A DNA stretch of 35,849 nt from Candidatus Tepidiaquacellales bacterium OLB5 (GCA_001567545.1 LLZO01000203.1:1-35849), one strand, 5' to 3'; counted from the stretch's first letter, positions 18,005 through 25,651 are shown. Notes: a model not told the origin generated them from the sequence alone. Translations and numbers: made by a program.

Positions 18005-19654
18005 ATGAAAGAAAAATTAATACTTGGCGCTGCATTAGGCAGCTGTGTACATATCGGCGGATTACATCACTTTCTTAAATTGGCGGAATCCGAAGGCTTT
18101 AAGACAATATCATTAGGTCCCGCAGTACCTGTAATCAGGTTTATAGAAGAGATAATTAAACATAAACCATTAGTAGCAGCAGTAAGCTACAGGCTTACAC
18201 CGGAAGTTGCTGCGCTTCTTTTTGAAGAACTGAAAAAAAAGGTTAAGGTAAATAACTTAACAGGAATAAAATTTATTTTCGGAGGTACCCCGCCTGCAGC
18301 TGAAGCTGCTAAAAGGTCAGGATTGTTTGAAAAGGTATTTTCAGGTACAGAATCAATTAAAGAAATTAAAGCATACCTTAGAGGAAGTGATAACAAAGAA
18401 GAAGATAATGCACAGGAAAATACACTTATTGGCAGGATAAATAAAAAATATCCTTATCCGCTGCTTAGGCATCACTTTGGCAGACCAAATGTAGAAGAAA
18501 CAATACAGGGAGCAAAGGAAATTGCTGATGCAGAAGTACTTGATGTACTTTCCCTTGGAACAGACCAGAATGCCCAGGAATTTTTCTTTAACCAGGCTGA
18601 AATGAATCCCGCAATGGATGGAGCCGGAGGCGTGCCGGTCAGAAAACCGGAACACCTGAAGGCAATATATGATGCTTCAAGGTGCGGCAACTTTCCGCTT
18701 ATGAGGTGTTACAGCGGCACAAATAATCTGCTGCAATGGGCAGAAATGAGCGTTGAAACTATCAATAATGCATGGGCTGCTATACCGCTTTGCTGGTACA
18801 GTGTTATTGACGGAAGATCTGAACGCAGCTTATACGATGCAATAACAGAAAATAAAAATGTTATGAAGTGGTATGCAGATAAAAACATACCGGTTGAGGT
18901 GAACGAGTCACACCAGTGGAGCTTAAGAGATGCACATGATTCACTGGCAGTAGTTATGAGTTATCTTGCAGCATATAATGCTAAAAAGATGGGTGTAAAG
19001 AATTATGTATCACAGTTTATGTTTAATACTCCGCCGGGCACTTACCCGGCAATGGATATTGCCAAAATGACAGCAAAGAGAATAATGCTTGAGTCTCTTG
19101 AAGATGAGAATTTTAAGGTATACCGGGAAGTTAGAGCCGGGATTGCGCATTTTTTTCCCGTGCCTGCAATCGCTAAAGGGCAGCTTGCCGCTTCAATTGC
19201 TGTGAGCCTTGCATTGCAGCCGCATATTCTTCATGTTGTTGGATTCAGTGAAGGAGATCATGCAACTTATCCGGGCGAGCTTATTGAAAGCTGCAATATT
19301 GCGCATGGCGTTCTGCATAACTGCCTGGAAGGACTTCCTGATATGAAAAATGATGCAATGGTTAAAAACCGGCGCGAAGAGCTGCTTGAAGAAGCTGCAG
19401 TTTTGCTTGAAGCATTAAATACATTCGGGATAAATGTTTCTGAAGACCCGCACGGAGATGCCAACGTTATTGCAAAGGCAATAAAATACGGATTACTTGA
19501 TGCACCTCATTTCAGGGGAAATGTGCACCTATGCGGCGAAATAACTACGAGCTTAATAGAAGGCGCCTGGTATGCTGTAGAAGAAAATTCAGGGAGAATT
19601 ATAAAAGAAAAAGAAAGAACTGATAAAATTTTAAAAGATAAAGGAAAATTATAA
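18005..19654 (+). CDS. B12-binding-domain protein with mutase-like barrel
   Basis: The 549-residue protein appears to join two domains. Residues 1-125 resemble a cobalamin-binding Rossmann domain: ALGSCVHIGGL, the AESEGFKTISLG strand, AVSYRLTPEV and FIFGGTPPA match the successive motifs. The usual DxHxxG cobalamin signature is altered to C14-V-H16-I-G-G19, so Asp is replaced by Cys while His and Gly are kept. Residues about 140-549 look like a TIM-barrel of the glutamate-mutase epsilon type (LDVLSLGTDQNAQEF, IPVEVNESHQWSL, GVKNYVSQFMFNTP, HGDANVIAKAIKYG). A carbon-skeleton rearrangement of an amino acid is therefore the best guess. The assignment of the barrel rests on pattern resemblance only. 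The gene is 17 bases after the opine-dehydrogenase-like gene. Confidence 0.65.
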   Translation: MKEKLILGAALGSCVHIGGLHHFLKLAESEGFKTISLGPAVPVIRFIEEIIKHKPLVAAVSYRLTPEVAALLFEELKKKVKVNNLTGIKFIFGGTPPAAEAAKRSGLFEKVFSGTESIKEIKAYLRGSDNKEEDNAQENTLIGRINKKYPYPLLRHHFGRPNVEETIQGAKEIADAEVLDVLSLGTDQNAQEFFFNQAEMNPAMDGAGGVPVRKPEHLKAIYDASRCGNFPLMRCYSGTNNLLQWAEMSVETINNAWAAIPLCWYSVIDGRSERSLYDAITENKNVMKWYADKNIPVEVNESHQWSLRDAHDSLAVVMSYLAAYNAKKMGVKNYVSQFMFNTPPGTYPAMDIAKMTAKRIMLESLEDENFKVYREVRAGIAHFFPVPAIAKGQLAASIAVSLALQPHILHVVGFSEGDHATYPGELIESCNIAHGVLHNCLEGLPDMKNDAMVKNRREELLEEAAVLLEALNTFGINVSEDPHGDANVIAKAIKYGLLDAPHFRGNVHLCGEITTSLIEGAWYAVEENSGRIIKEKERTDKILKDKGKL

Positions 19655-19686
19655 ATTTACTTTAAAAACAGAAAGGAACAGATAAC

Positions 19687-21168
19687 ATGTGCGGAATAAC
19701 TGCTTTATTCGGAACAAATGATCCCGTTGATATTTACAGTATGAGCGAAAAATTAAAACACAGGGGTCCTGATGATTTTGGTTACCATGCCGGCAGCGGA
19801 ATAATACTTGGTCACACCAGGCTTTCTATAATTGATCTTAAGGGAGGGAAGCAGCCAATTTATAATGAAACAGGTGATAAATGTATTATTTGCAATGGTG
19901 AGATATATAATTACAGGGAGCTTAAAAGAGAATATCTCCGGAATCACAGATTCTCAACTGATTCTGACAGCGAAGTTCTGCTTCATTTATTCGAAGAATT
20001 TGGATTTGACTGTTTGAAACTTCTCAATGGAATGTTCGCTTTTATAATAAATGATAATGGTAACATTTTTGCAGCAAGAGACAGGATAGGTATTAAACCT
20101 CTTTATTTTGGAAACAAGAACGGTGTTATGGCTTTTGCTTCTGAAATTAAATCACTGGAAGGCTATGAAGATATCAGTGAATTTCCGCCGGGATATTATT
20201 ATTCAAATATTACCGGTTTTCATCAGTATTATTCAATTGACTGTTTTGAAAATCCTTATCTTAACAATGAAGACGAAATATGCTCGCTTATAAGGGAAAA
20301 ATTGTTTATTTCTGTTAAACGAAGGCTGGTTTCCGATGTGCCGGTCGGGATTTTTTTAAGCGGGGGACTTGACAGCAGCATAATTGCAGCATTAATGAAC
20401 CCGTACGTTGACAGACTTCATACTTTTGCTGTAGGAACTGAAGGTTCTGAAGACCTGGCGGCTGCAAGAAAAGTAGCGGGATTCCTGAATTCAAAACATT
20501 ATGAATATATTTATTCAGAAAAAGAGATGAAGAAATATATTAATGATGTAATTTATTACCTGGAATCATTTGATGCGCCTCTTGTAAGAAGCGCACTGCC
20601 GAATTATTTTGTAGCCAGGGCGGCAAAAGGCAAAATTAAAGTAGTGCTTACCGGTGAAGGAGCTGATGAACTTTTCAGCGGTTATCACTATCTTAAGAAC
20701 CTTAATTGCTCAGGAGCTTTGAATGATGAGCTGTTAAGGCTTACGCGTTCTCTTCATAATGTTAATCTTCAGAGAACAGACAGGATGACTATGGCTCATT
20801 CTATAGAAGCCCGTGTTCCGTTTTTAGATCATGAATTTGTTGAATTTGCACACAGTATACCGTTAAAATTCAGGTGTGCAGGTGATAACAAGATCGAAAA
20901 ATATCTTCTGCGCAAAGCATTTAAAAACTATCTGCCGGATGAAATATTATGGAGAGATAAATTAAAATTCTCTGAAGGCTCTGGCGCGGAAGATTTATTT
21001 AACAAGATTGCTGAAACCGGCATAAGTGACAGTGAGTTTTTAAATGAAAGCTCAAAAGCTCCTCACAATATCAGGGGAAAAGATGAACTTTATTTTTACA
21101 GGATTTATAAAGAACATTTTTCGTTTTGTGAAAACAAACAGATAGCCGGTGTAACTGAAGATTTTTAG
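19687..21168 (+). CDS. Glutamine-hydrolysing asparagine-synthase-like protein
   Basis: The 493-residue enzyme has an N-terminal glutaminase domain with the catalytic Cys2 (MCGITALFG), RGPDDFG, Arg45 in HTRLSIID and the CNGEIYN loop. The C-terminal synthetase domain has the PP-loop SGGLDSS (225-231), GEGADELFSGY and RMTMAHSIEARVPFLDHEF. It uses ammonia from glutamine and ATP to amidate an acid. It is shorter than standard AsnB (about 550-620), like many pathway-specific relatives. Its position in an operon with a mutase-like and an opine-dehydrogenase-like gene suggests an unusual acid is the substrate, but plain Asn synthesis is not excluded. All catalytic motifs are intact. Confidence 0.92.
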   Translation: MCGITALFGTNDPVDIYSMSEKLKHRGPDDFGYHAGSGIILGHTRLSIIDLKGGKQPIYNETGDKCIICNGEIYNYRELKREYLRNHRFSTDSDSEVLLHLFEEFGFDCLKLLNGMFAFIINDNGNIFAARDRIGIKPLYFGNKNGVMAFASEIKSLEGYEDISEFPPGYYYSNITGFHQYYSIDCFENPYLNNEDEICSLIREKLFISVKRRLVSDVPVGIFLSGGLDSSIIAALMNPYVDRLHTFAVGTEGSEDLAAARKVAGFLNSKHYEYIYSEKEMKKYINDVIYYLESFDAPLVRSALPNYFVARAAKGKIKVVLTGEGADELFSGYHYLKNLNCSGALNDELLRLTRSLHNVNLQRTDRMTMAHSIEARVPFLDHEFVEFAHSIPLKFRCAGDNKIEKYLLRKAFKNYLPDEILWRDKLKFSEGSGAEDLFNKIAETGISDSEFLNESSKAPHNIRGKDELYFYRIYKEHFSFCENKQIAGVTEDF

Positions 21169-21180
21169 AAAGGCATAAAA

Positions 21181-21702
21181 GTGAACATATTAAGTATTGC
21201 CGCTGGTATGTTCTTTATTATGTGCGCAAGGATTGTTGATGTATCTCTTGGTACATTAAGAATGCTGAATGTTGTTAAAGGACATAAATACAGGGCAGCT
21301 GTTTATGGATTTATCGAAGTATTGATATGGATAATTGCAATGAGATTTATTATGCAAAATCTGGATAATATGTGGAATATTCTTGGATATTCAGCTGGAT
21401 TTGCTATTGGTACTGTAGCAGGCGTTTCTATTGAAAATAAATTCGGAACTGGTTACCTGCAGATTTACGTGATATCGAAATATCATACTGATAAAATTGC
21501 TGATAAATTAAGATCTCTTAAAATTGGTGTAACAATTATGCCCGGCGAAGGTGCCAGAAGCGGAGTAGCTGTAATTGTTTTAATAGCTATGGCAAAAAGA
21601 AGATCTGAAATAATCCGGACAATTGAATCTATCGATCCTAAAGCATTTATTACTGTTCAATCCGCGATTCCTTACAGAGGATTTATTCATTCACGTAAAT
21701 AA
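21181..21702 (+). CDS. UPF0316/DUF2179-type membrane protein
   Basis: The 173-residue protein has three predicted N-terminal membrane helices (residues about 4-22, 38-58 and 65-87) followed by a small cytoplasmic domain with LRSLKIGVTIMPGEGARSG and KRRSEIIRTIESIDPKAFITVQ, the DUF2179 pattern. The start is GTG at 21181, with AGAAAGG about seven bases upstream; the preceding gene ends 12 bases earlier, so it is the last gene of the operon. DUF2179 domains may bind a small ligand; function is unknown. It could export or sense the product of the pathway, a guess from position alone. Confidence 0.82.
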   Translation: MNILSIAAGMFFIMCARIVDVSLGTLRMLNVVKGHKYRAAVYGFIEVLIWIIAMRFIMQNLDNMWNILGYSAGFAIGTVAGVSIENKFGTGYLQIYVISKYHTDKIADKLRSLKIGVTIMPGEGARSGVAVIVLIAMAKRRSEIIRTIESIDPKAFITVQSAIPYRGFIHSRK

Positions 21703-21761
21703 ATAATTATTAGTTATAAATTATTAATAATTATTAAAATACTTTTTTTCTCCTGAATATA

Positions 21762-21776
21762 TTCCATAATATGGAA
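21762..21776. promoter_or_regulatory. Palindrome upstream of yceI (possible operator)
   Basis: TTCCATAATATGGAA is a perfect palindrome about a central A. It lies 67 bases before the start of the YceI gene, a normal place for a repressor or activator site. No cognate regulator is adjacent. Confidence 0.45.
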
Positions 21777-21790
21777 CTTTTTTCGAATAA

Positions 21791-21808
21791 TATGTGTTGC
21801 AACACATA
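21791..21808. promoter_or_regulatory. 18-bp palindrome upstream of yceI (possible operator)
   Basis: TATGTGTTGCAACACATA is a perfect 18-bp palindrome 35 bases before the YceI start. Its core GTTGC/GCAAC half-site letters recall the MarR-type operator found at 25590 and 33033, but the spacing differs (no 5-bp gap), so a different protein is likely. Confidence 0.5.
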
Positions 21809-21842
21809 AGGTAAACAATTCAATAAAAATTCTGGAGGAAAA

Positions 21843-22424
21843 ATGAAACGACTAACATTATCAGTTTTTGCGCTGCTTTTTTTAATAACAGTGAATTTAG
21901 CTTCGCAGACGGTCTGGAAACATGACCCGAACCACTCAAAGCTTGGATTTACTGTTACCCATTTAACAATTGCAGATGTAACAGGATACTTCACAAAATT
22001 TGATGTATCGGTTACATCAAGCCAGGCTGATTTCAGCGATGCAGTAATTGAAATGACAGCTGATATAAATTCCATTAATACGGGAATTGAAGCTCGCGAT
22101 AACCATTTAAAAACCGCAGATTTTTTTGATGCAGCAAATCACCCGACAATGACTTTTAAGAGCACATCAATTGAAAAAGCAGGTGACAGGCATTATAAGC
22201 TGAAAGGGAATCTGACTATGCATGGCGTTACAAAAGAAATTACAGTTGACCTGTATCACAGGGGAACTATACAGAATCCAATGGCTAACAATGCAGATGT
22301 TGCCGGATTGCAGATTACCGGTACTTTAAAAAGATCGGATTTTAATATCGGCTCAACATTTCCTGATTTTGCAATAAGTGATGAAGTCAGAATTAAAGCA
22401 GACGGCGAGTTTTCTAAAAAATAG
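21843..22424 (+). CDS. YceI-family periplasmic protein
   Basis: The 193-residue protein has a signal peptide (MKRLTLSVFALLFLITVNLASQ) and one YceI domain of about 170 residues. Family signs are DPNHSKLGFTVTHLTIADVTGYF (the first 20 residues of this run are diagnostic; residues 27 onward), SINTGIEARDNHLKTADFFDAANHPTMTF and GNLTMHGVTKEITVDL. YceI proteins form a lipocalin-like barrel that binds long-chain isoprenoid molecules such as polyprenyl quinones. Here the site is periplasmic. GGAGG (21834-21838) supports the start. Two palindromes upstream suggest that it is tightly regulated. It is a single-gene unit ended by the hairpin at 22448. Confidence 0.93.
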   Translation: MKRLTLSVFALLFLITVNLASQTVWKHDPNHSKLGFTVTHLTIADVTGYFTKFDVSVTSSQADFSDAVIEMTADINSINTGIEARDNHLKTADFFDAANHPTMTFKSTSIEKAGDRHYKLKGNLTMHGVTKEITVDLYHRGTIQNPMANNADVAGLQITGTLKRSDFNIGSTFPDFAISDEVRIKADGEFSKK

Positions 22425-22447
22425 TTAATTAACAGGATTCTTACCGT

Positions 22448-22478
22448 AAAAAAACCCATCCGTTTGGATGGGTTTTTT
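22448..22478. terminator. Bidirectional terminator between yceI and the DUF6600 gene
   Basis: ACCCATCC (22454-22461), loop GTTT, GGATGGGT (22466-22473), flanked by A and T tracts on both sides. It can end transcription from both converging genes. Confidence 0.9.
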
Positions 22479-22507
22479 ATTTAATTGAAATCAGTATACA
22501 ACCAGTA

Positions 22508-23818
22508 TTATTTATTCTTTTTTATCTTGTCATCACTTTTTTTATCTTTTACTTTATCGTCATTAGATTTCTTTTCCTTATCATTGCCCTTTTGTTTGTC
22601 ATCTTTCTGCTTATTATCTTTTTGCTTATCATCTTTTTGTTTATCATCATTCTTTTTCTCTTTGCCTTCTTTCTTCATCTCTTTATCTTTTTCCTTTTCT
22701 TCCTTTTTCATATCTTTTTCATTCTGCTTGTTCAATTTATCTTCTTCTTTTAAGGCATCTTTTTCATCTTTGGTAATTTTTTTAGCATCTTTGTATGATA
22801 CAAGCTTTTGAGGCTTCGTAACGGGTTCTTTTCGAGTATTTTGCTCTGTTTTAAAATCAGGTGAAAATACACTTATTTCTCCGGCAGAAGAGCCCACTTC
22901 ATCTTTTTTACCTGTTTTTTTGATCTTGATTACATCAATTTTTTTCCCGGTTTTCTTTTCAATTTCACCAACTTCAGGTCCTTTATTGATTACGGTCTTT
23001 TCCTTGATCATAATACCGTCTTTTTTTATCATTTCCTTGATCATTATTTTGTTCTTGTTCTCTACATACTGATAGCGGTATTTATACACACCCGGTTCAA
23101 TAAAATGTCTTTTTTCCACAATAGTGTACCGGTTATCATTTATTGAGTACTGGCTGATACTGTTATCTTTTATATAAGCTCCCGGGGGAACAGGTGCCCA
23201 GCCTACATGATCATCATTTTCACGCCAGTCAACCCATGCCGGAGCCCATACTTTACCGGGCAGCCAGACCCATCCAAGCTGCGGGTCTTCAGTCCACCTG
23301 CCGTAATGGCACGTCAGGTCTTCCTGCGGAGTTGATGCTTTAAAATACCAGCCTCTGTCAGTATAAATCCACTGTCCGTTATTATATGGAGTGTATTGTT
23401 TTTCGGGAGTTTCATTTATCATAGTTGCAGCAAGCTCATTAAAGGGTCTCCAAACAAAAATGTTGAACAGCTGTTCATCTGTCTGAGCGTATGCGGTTTT
23501 TATTCCAAGAATATCCAGCGCTAAGTTATAACCAGAGCTCCCTTCGTTTATAGTTGATCCGGGTTTTATATCCAGTCCAATATCTTTCGCATTTATCTCG
23601 ATCCATTCACCATGCGGGGAAAGCTCATTATAAAAATACTCATAATTAACATTCAGCAGGTCTTCATTTGTTTCGGTGAACTCATTCTTTACCTGTTCAT
23701 TTTTGCTTTCTTCCTGTTTGGTTGAAGTATCATCTTTTTTACCGCAGGAAAACATTGTGAAAATACAAAGTAAAGCTGTTAAGATTGCTGTTGTTCTGAA
23801 CATTTTTAATGTATTCAT
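22508..23818 (-). CDS. DUF6600-type lipoprotein with Lys/Asp-rich tail
   Basis: The 436-residue protein has a lipoprotein signal with lipobox MFSC (Cys25). Residues about 55-230 have the pattern of DUF6600 proteins: YFYNELSPHGEWIEI, YTPYNNGQWIYTDRGWYF, HYGRWTEDPQLGWVWLPG and WAPAWVDWRENDDHVGWAPV. These Trp/Gly/Pro-rich short repeats probably form a beta structure at the cell envelope. The last 110 residues are low-complexity, almost only Lys, Asp, Glu, Asn and Gln, including tandem KQKDD/KQKDN units, probably disordered and able to bind polyanions or peptidoglycan. The function is unknown. It is convergent with yceI. Confidence 0.8.
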   Translation of the reverse strand: MNTLKMFRTTAILTALLCIFTMFSCGKKDDTSTKQEESKNEQVKNEFTETNEDLLNVNYEYFYNELSPHGEWIEINAKDIGLDIKPGSTINEGSSGYNLALDILGIKTAYAQTDEQLFNIFVWRPFNELAATMINETPEKQYTPYNNGQWIYTDRGWYFKASTPQEDLTCHYGRWTEDPQLGWVWLPGKVWAPAWVDWRENDDHVGWAPVPPGAYIKDNSISQYSINDNRYTIVEKRHFIEPGVYKYRYQYVENKNKIMIKEMIKKDGIMIKEKTVINKGPEVGEIEKKTGKKIDVIKIKKTGKKDEVGSSAGEISVFSPDFKTEQNTRKEPVTKPQKLVSYKDAKKITKDEKDALKEEDKLNKQNEKDMKKEEKEKDKEMKKEGKEKKNDDKQKDDKQKDNKQKDDKQKGNDKEKKSNDDKVKDKKSDDKIKKNK

Positions 23819-23936
23819 GGTGTTTAATTATTAATGTTTGGAAATTATAATAACTGTAATATAAGTTACATTAATTCTGAATTTAAGTCAATTCCCGGAT
23901 TATTTGTTTTTAAAATATCATATATTTCTTTGAAAA

Positions 23937-23950
23937 TTGACTTATATCAA
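23937..23950 (+). promoter_or_regulatory. FNR/CRP-like box at the cupin promoter
   Basis: TTGAC-TTAT-ATCAA differs by one base from the FNR consensus TTGAT-N4-ATCAA. Its centre is about 41-42 bases before the transcription start predicted from the -7 element at 23973-23980, the class II activator position. Confidence 0.55.
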
Positions 23951-23972
23951 ATTATAAGCCTGAATATAATAT

Positions 23973-23980
23973 TATATTTG
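23973..23980 (+). promoter_or_regulatory. -7 promoter element (TAnnTTTG) of the cupin gene
   Basis: TATATTTG matches the Bacteroidota -7 element exactly. There is no clear TTG -33 element at the right spacing, which suits a promoter that depends on an activator. The predicted start lies about 16 bases before ATG 24001. Confidence 0.6.
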
Positions 23981-24000
23981 TACAATTAAACAATACTTAA

Positions 24001-24330
24001 ATGAACGAAATACTGAATAAAACAGATAAATACAGTTTAAACTCACTGCTTGAATTCCAGCAGGGAGCAGTGGTCAGCCGGGTACTGCTTAAGAAAAAAT
24101 CCGGTAATATAACTCTTTTTGCATTTGATGAAGGCGAAGGGTTAAGCGAGCACACCGCACCATTTGATGCATATGTTCAGGTCCTGGAAGGTGATGCTGA
24201 AATAATGATATCAGGGAATCCGTACCTGCTTTCAGCAGGCGAAGCAATTGTTATGCCGGCAGGTGAGCCCCATTCATTAAAAGCCGTTACGGCTTTTAAG
24301 ATGCTGCTGGTTATGATAAAATCGGAGTGA
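24001..24330 (+). CDS. Cupin-domain protein
   Basis: A 109-residue single-domain cupin. The first cupin motif is seen in EGLSEHTAPFDAYVQVLEG (with His and Glu/Asp for metal binding) and the second in GEAIVMPAGEPHSLKAV. Compared with the classic G(X)5HXH motif, one His is replaced (EHTAPFDA), a pattern common in small Bacteroidota cupins. It may bind a metal or small molecule; no reaction can be named. It is a single-gene unit under an FNR-like box, so I infer expression under low oxygen. The short, well-placed leader supports the start at 24001. Confidence 0.88.
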   Translation: MNEILNKTDKYSLNSLLEFQQGAVVSRVLLKKKSGNITLFAFDEGEGLSEHTAPFDAYVQVLEGDAEIMISGNPYLLSAGEAIVMPAGEPHSLKAVTAFKMLLVMIKSE

Positions 24331-24347
24331 TATAAAGTCAAAAAGAT

Positions 24348-24378
24348 ATAACCACGAATTTCACGAATTGCGCAAATT
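24348..24378. repeat. Dispersed 'AACCAC-TTTCACGAATT' repeat, copy 2
   Basis: ATAACCACGAATTTCACGAA then TTGCGCAAATT. It differs from copy 1 (16002-16033) by a few bases. Located just after the cupin gene. Confidence 0.5.
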
Positions 24379-24625
24379 GAGTTATATAAACAGTTCACTT
24401 GGTTTTTCAGAGTGGTTTCATGCTGAATACTGTGAAATAAAATATTGCAGCCACGCTATTTAGACAGTCTGTAACAAAAAACTTAATTTGCGGGGAGCGA
24501 AGCGACATTTACCCCGTTAGGGAAGCAATCTCAAAAATAAACTAATGCAGGAGCGGGAAATTTTGGTAATGTTCACCCGCTATAACAGGATAAAACACCT
24601 AACGGGAATTATTTTGCAGGAAATT

Positions 24626-24655
24626 AAAAAGCCTGTTAAAAATTTAACAGGCTTT
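24626..24655. terminator. Terminator after the DUF6132 gene
   Basis: AAAGCCTGTTAAA (24628-24640) and TTTAACAGGCTTT (24643-24655) form a perfect 13-bp stem. It lies 32 bases after the end of the DUF6132 gene and ends the minus-strand thioredoxin/DUF6132 operon. Confidence 0.85.
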
Positions 24656-24686
24656 ATTAAACGGTAAAGCTAAATATGATTCAATG

Positions 24687-24896
24687 CTATGCTGATCTTT
24701 CTTCAGTATCCTCAGACTTTTTCTTAGCCGGCAATGCCAGTACTATCCCTGATACCAAACCGTACCCGGTTGTAATATACCAGTTTGAGCTTAGCGGACA
24801 TCCGTTTGTGCAGCCGATATAATAGTAGTATGCATATCCTATCAATGCGCCTGATAATGCGTATAATCCAAGCTTTAAAAATTTATTTTTTATCAT
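24687..24896 (-). CDS. Small DUF6132 membrane protein
   Basis: A 69-residue protein with two predicted membrane helices (about 8-27 and 40-56) joined by a loop with two cysteines, YIGCTNGCPLSSNWY. This Cys-x3-Cys loop is typical of the DUF6132 family. The helices and loop suggest a small inner-membrane protein with periplasmic or membrane-edge cysteines, but topology is not certain. It lies 77 bases downstream of the thioredoxin lipoprotein and is probably cotranscribed, so a role in thiol or sulfur handling is plausible. Length and loop agree with the family. Confidence 0.75.
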   Translation of the reverse strand: MIKNKFLKLGLYALSGALIGYAYYYYIGCTNGCPLSSNWYITTGYGLVSGIVLALPAKKKSEDTEERSA

Positions 24897-24973
24897 TTCG
24901 TTTCTTTAATTTTACTATTTTATTGCTGTCAGGTCTAAGGACCTGACAGGAGCAGCAATTTTTTCCCAATCAA

Positions 24974-25558
24974 CTAATTAACCTTTAATACTTCATTTAT
25001 TGCCTGGACAAAGCTTTCCTTTGGTAATGCGCCCATAGTCATCTGCGGTTTGCCTTCCATGGGAATAAAAAGAATAGAAGGAATGCTTCTGATGCCGAAA
25101 ACCTGGGCAAGCTCCTGCTCTTCTTCAGTATCAATTTTATAGATCTGAACTTTACCGTCATATTCTTTAGATAATTCTTCAAGAACCGGGGCAACCATTT
25201 TGCAGGGTCCGCACCAGTCAGCATAAAAATCTATTATAACAGGTTTATCACCTGTAAATTTCCATTCTTTTTCAGTTTCGTAATTAAAAACCTTTTGTTT
25301 GAACTCAGCTGCTGTTAAATGTACCATTTTAGTGCTTCCTTTTGTATTGTTTTCTTTATTGTTATTAATTTTTTCAGTGCTTGTGTTATTCGTACTGTTG
25401 TTAATGTTATTATTGTTAACAGAATTATTCTTAAATTGTTCCTTTTGAGGAGTATTATAAGTAACAGTTTTATCATCTTTTTTGCCGCATGAAACAAGTA
25501 AAGCAGCAAATATTACTGCAAGTATAATTACACCGTATATATTTATTGTTGTTTTCAT
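24974..25558 (-). CDS. Thioredoxin-like lipoprotein
   Basis: The 194-residue protein has a lipoprotein signal with lipobox LLVSC (Cys24), an Asn/Thr/Lys-rich flexible linker (residues about 35-78), and a full thioredoxin domain (about 80-194) with active site WCGPC (115-119), the Asp of IIDFYADW, the cis-Pro of IRSIPSILFIP and FVQAINEVL. It is therefore a thioredoxin tethered to the outer face of a membrane, likely working in the periplasm. A perfect MarR-type palindrome (25590-25606) lies 32 bases upstream of the start codon. It is divergent from the cytochrome operon and is probably coregulated with it, so reduction of disulfides or persulfides in the periplasm is a plausible role. Confidence 0.93.
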   Translation of the reverse strand: MKTTINIYGVIILAVIFAALLVSCGKKDDKTVTYNTPQKEQFKNNSVNNNNINNSTNNTSTEKINNNKENNTKGSTKMVHLTAAEFKQKVFNYETEKEWKFTGDKPVIIDFYADWCGPCKMVAPVLEELSKEYDGKVQIYKIDTEEEQELAQVFGIRSIPSILFIPMEGKPQMTMGALPKESFVQAINEVLKVN

Positions 25559-25589
25559 ATAAAAATATAAATAAATTAGCCCTTTTATT

Positions 25590-25606
25590 AGTTGCTAATA
25601 GCAACT
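25590..25606. promoter_or_regulatory. MarR-type operator, site 1
   Basis: AGTTGCTAATAGCAACT, perfect about a central A. It is identical to site 4 at 33033-33049. It lies just upstream of the thioredoxin lipoprotein gene, in the position of its promoter or start. Confidence 0.8.
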
Positions 25607-25651
25607 TAATATAAAAAGTTCCAATAATCAAGTCCACTATTTACCTATATA

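Larger units (their letters stand above)
24331..24686. other. Gap with repeat, inverted repeat and terminator; no gene seen
   Basis: This gap holds copy 2 of the AACCAC/TTTCACGAATT repeat (24348-24378), a 9-bp inverted repeat CCCGTTAGG (24513-24521)/CCTAACGGG (24598-24606) enclosing about 76 bases, and a terminator (24626-24655). I found no convincing coding frame. The enclosed region could be an RNA or a decayed element. Confidence 0.5.

Noticed and set aside
16872-21702. Staphylopine-like metallophore cluster
   Set aside because: An opine-dehydrogenase-like gene is present, but there is no nicotianamine-synthase-like gene, dedicated exporter or metal receptor.
21791-21808. Fifth site of the MarR-type operator in front of yceI
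   Set aside because: The half-site letters are similar, but there is no five-base centre, so the two half-sites would sit on a different face and spacing.
22600-22680. Short tandem repeats as a possible CRISPR array
   Set aside because: They are in-frame coding repeats (KQKDD units) of about 15-30 bases with no spacers.
22485-22811. Plus-strand open frame rich in Ser, Phe and Leu
   Set aside because: It is the complement of the Lys/Asp-rich tail of the DUF6600 lipoprotein.
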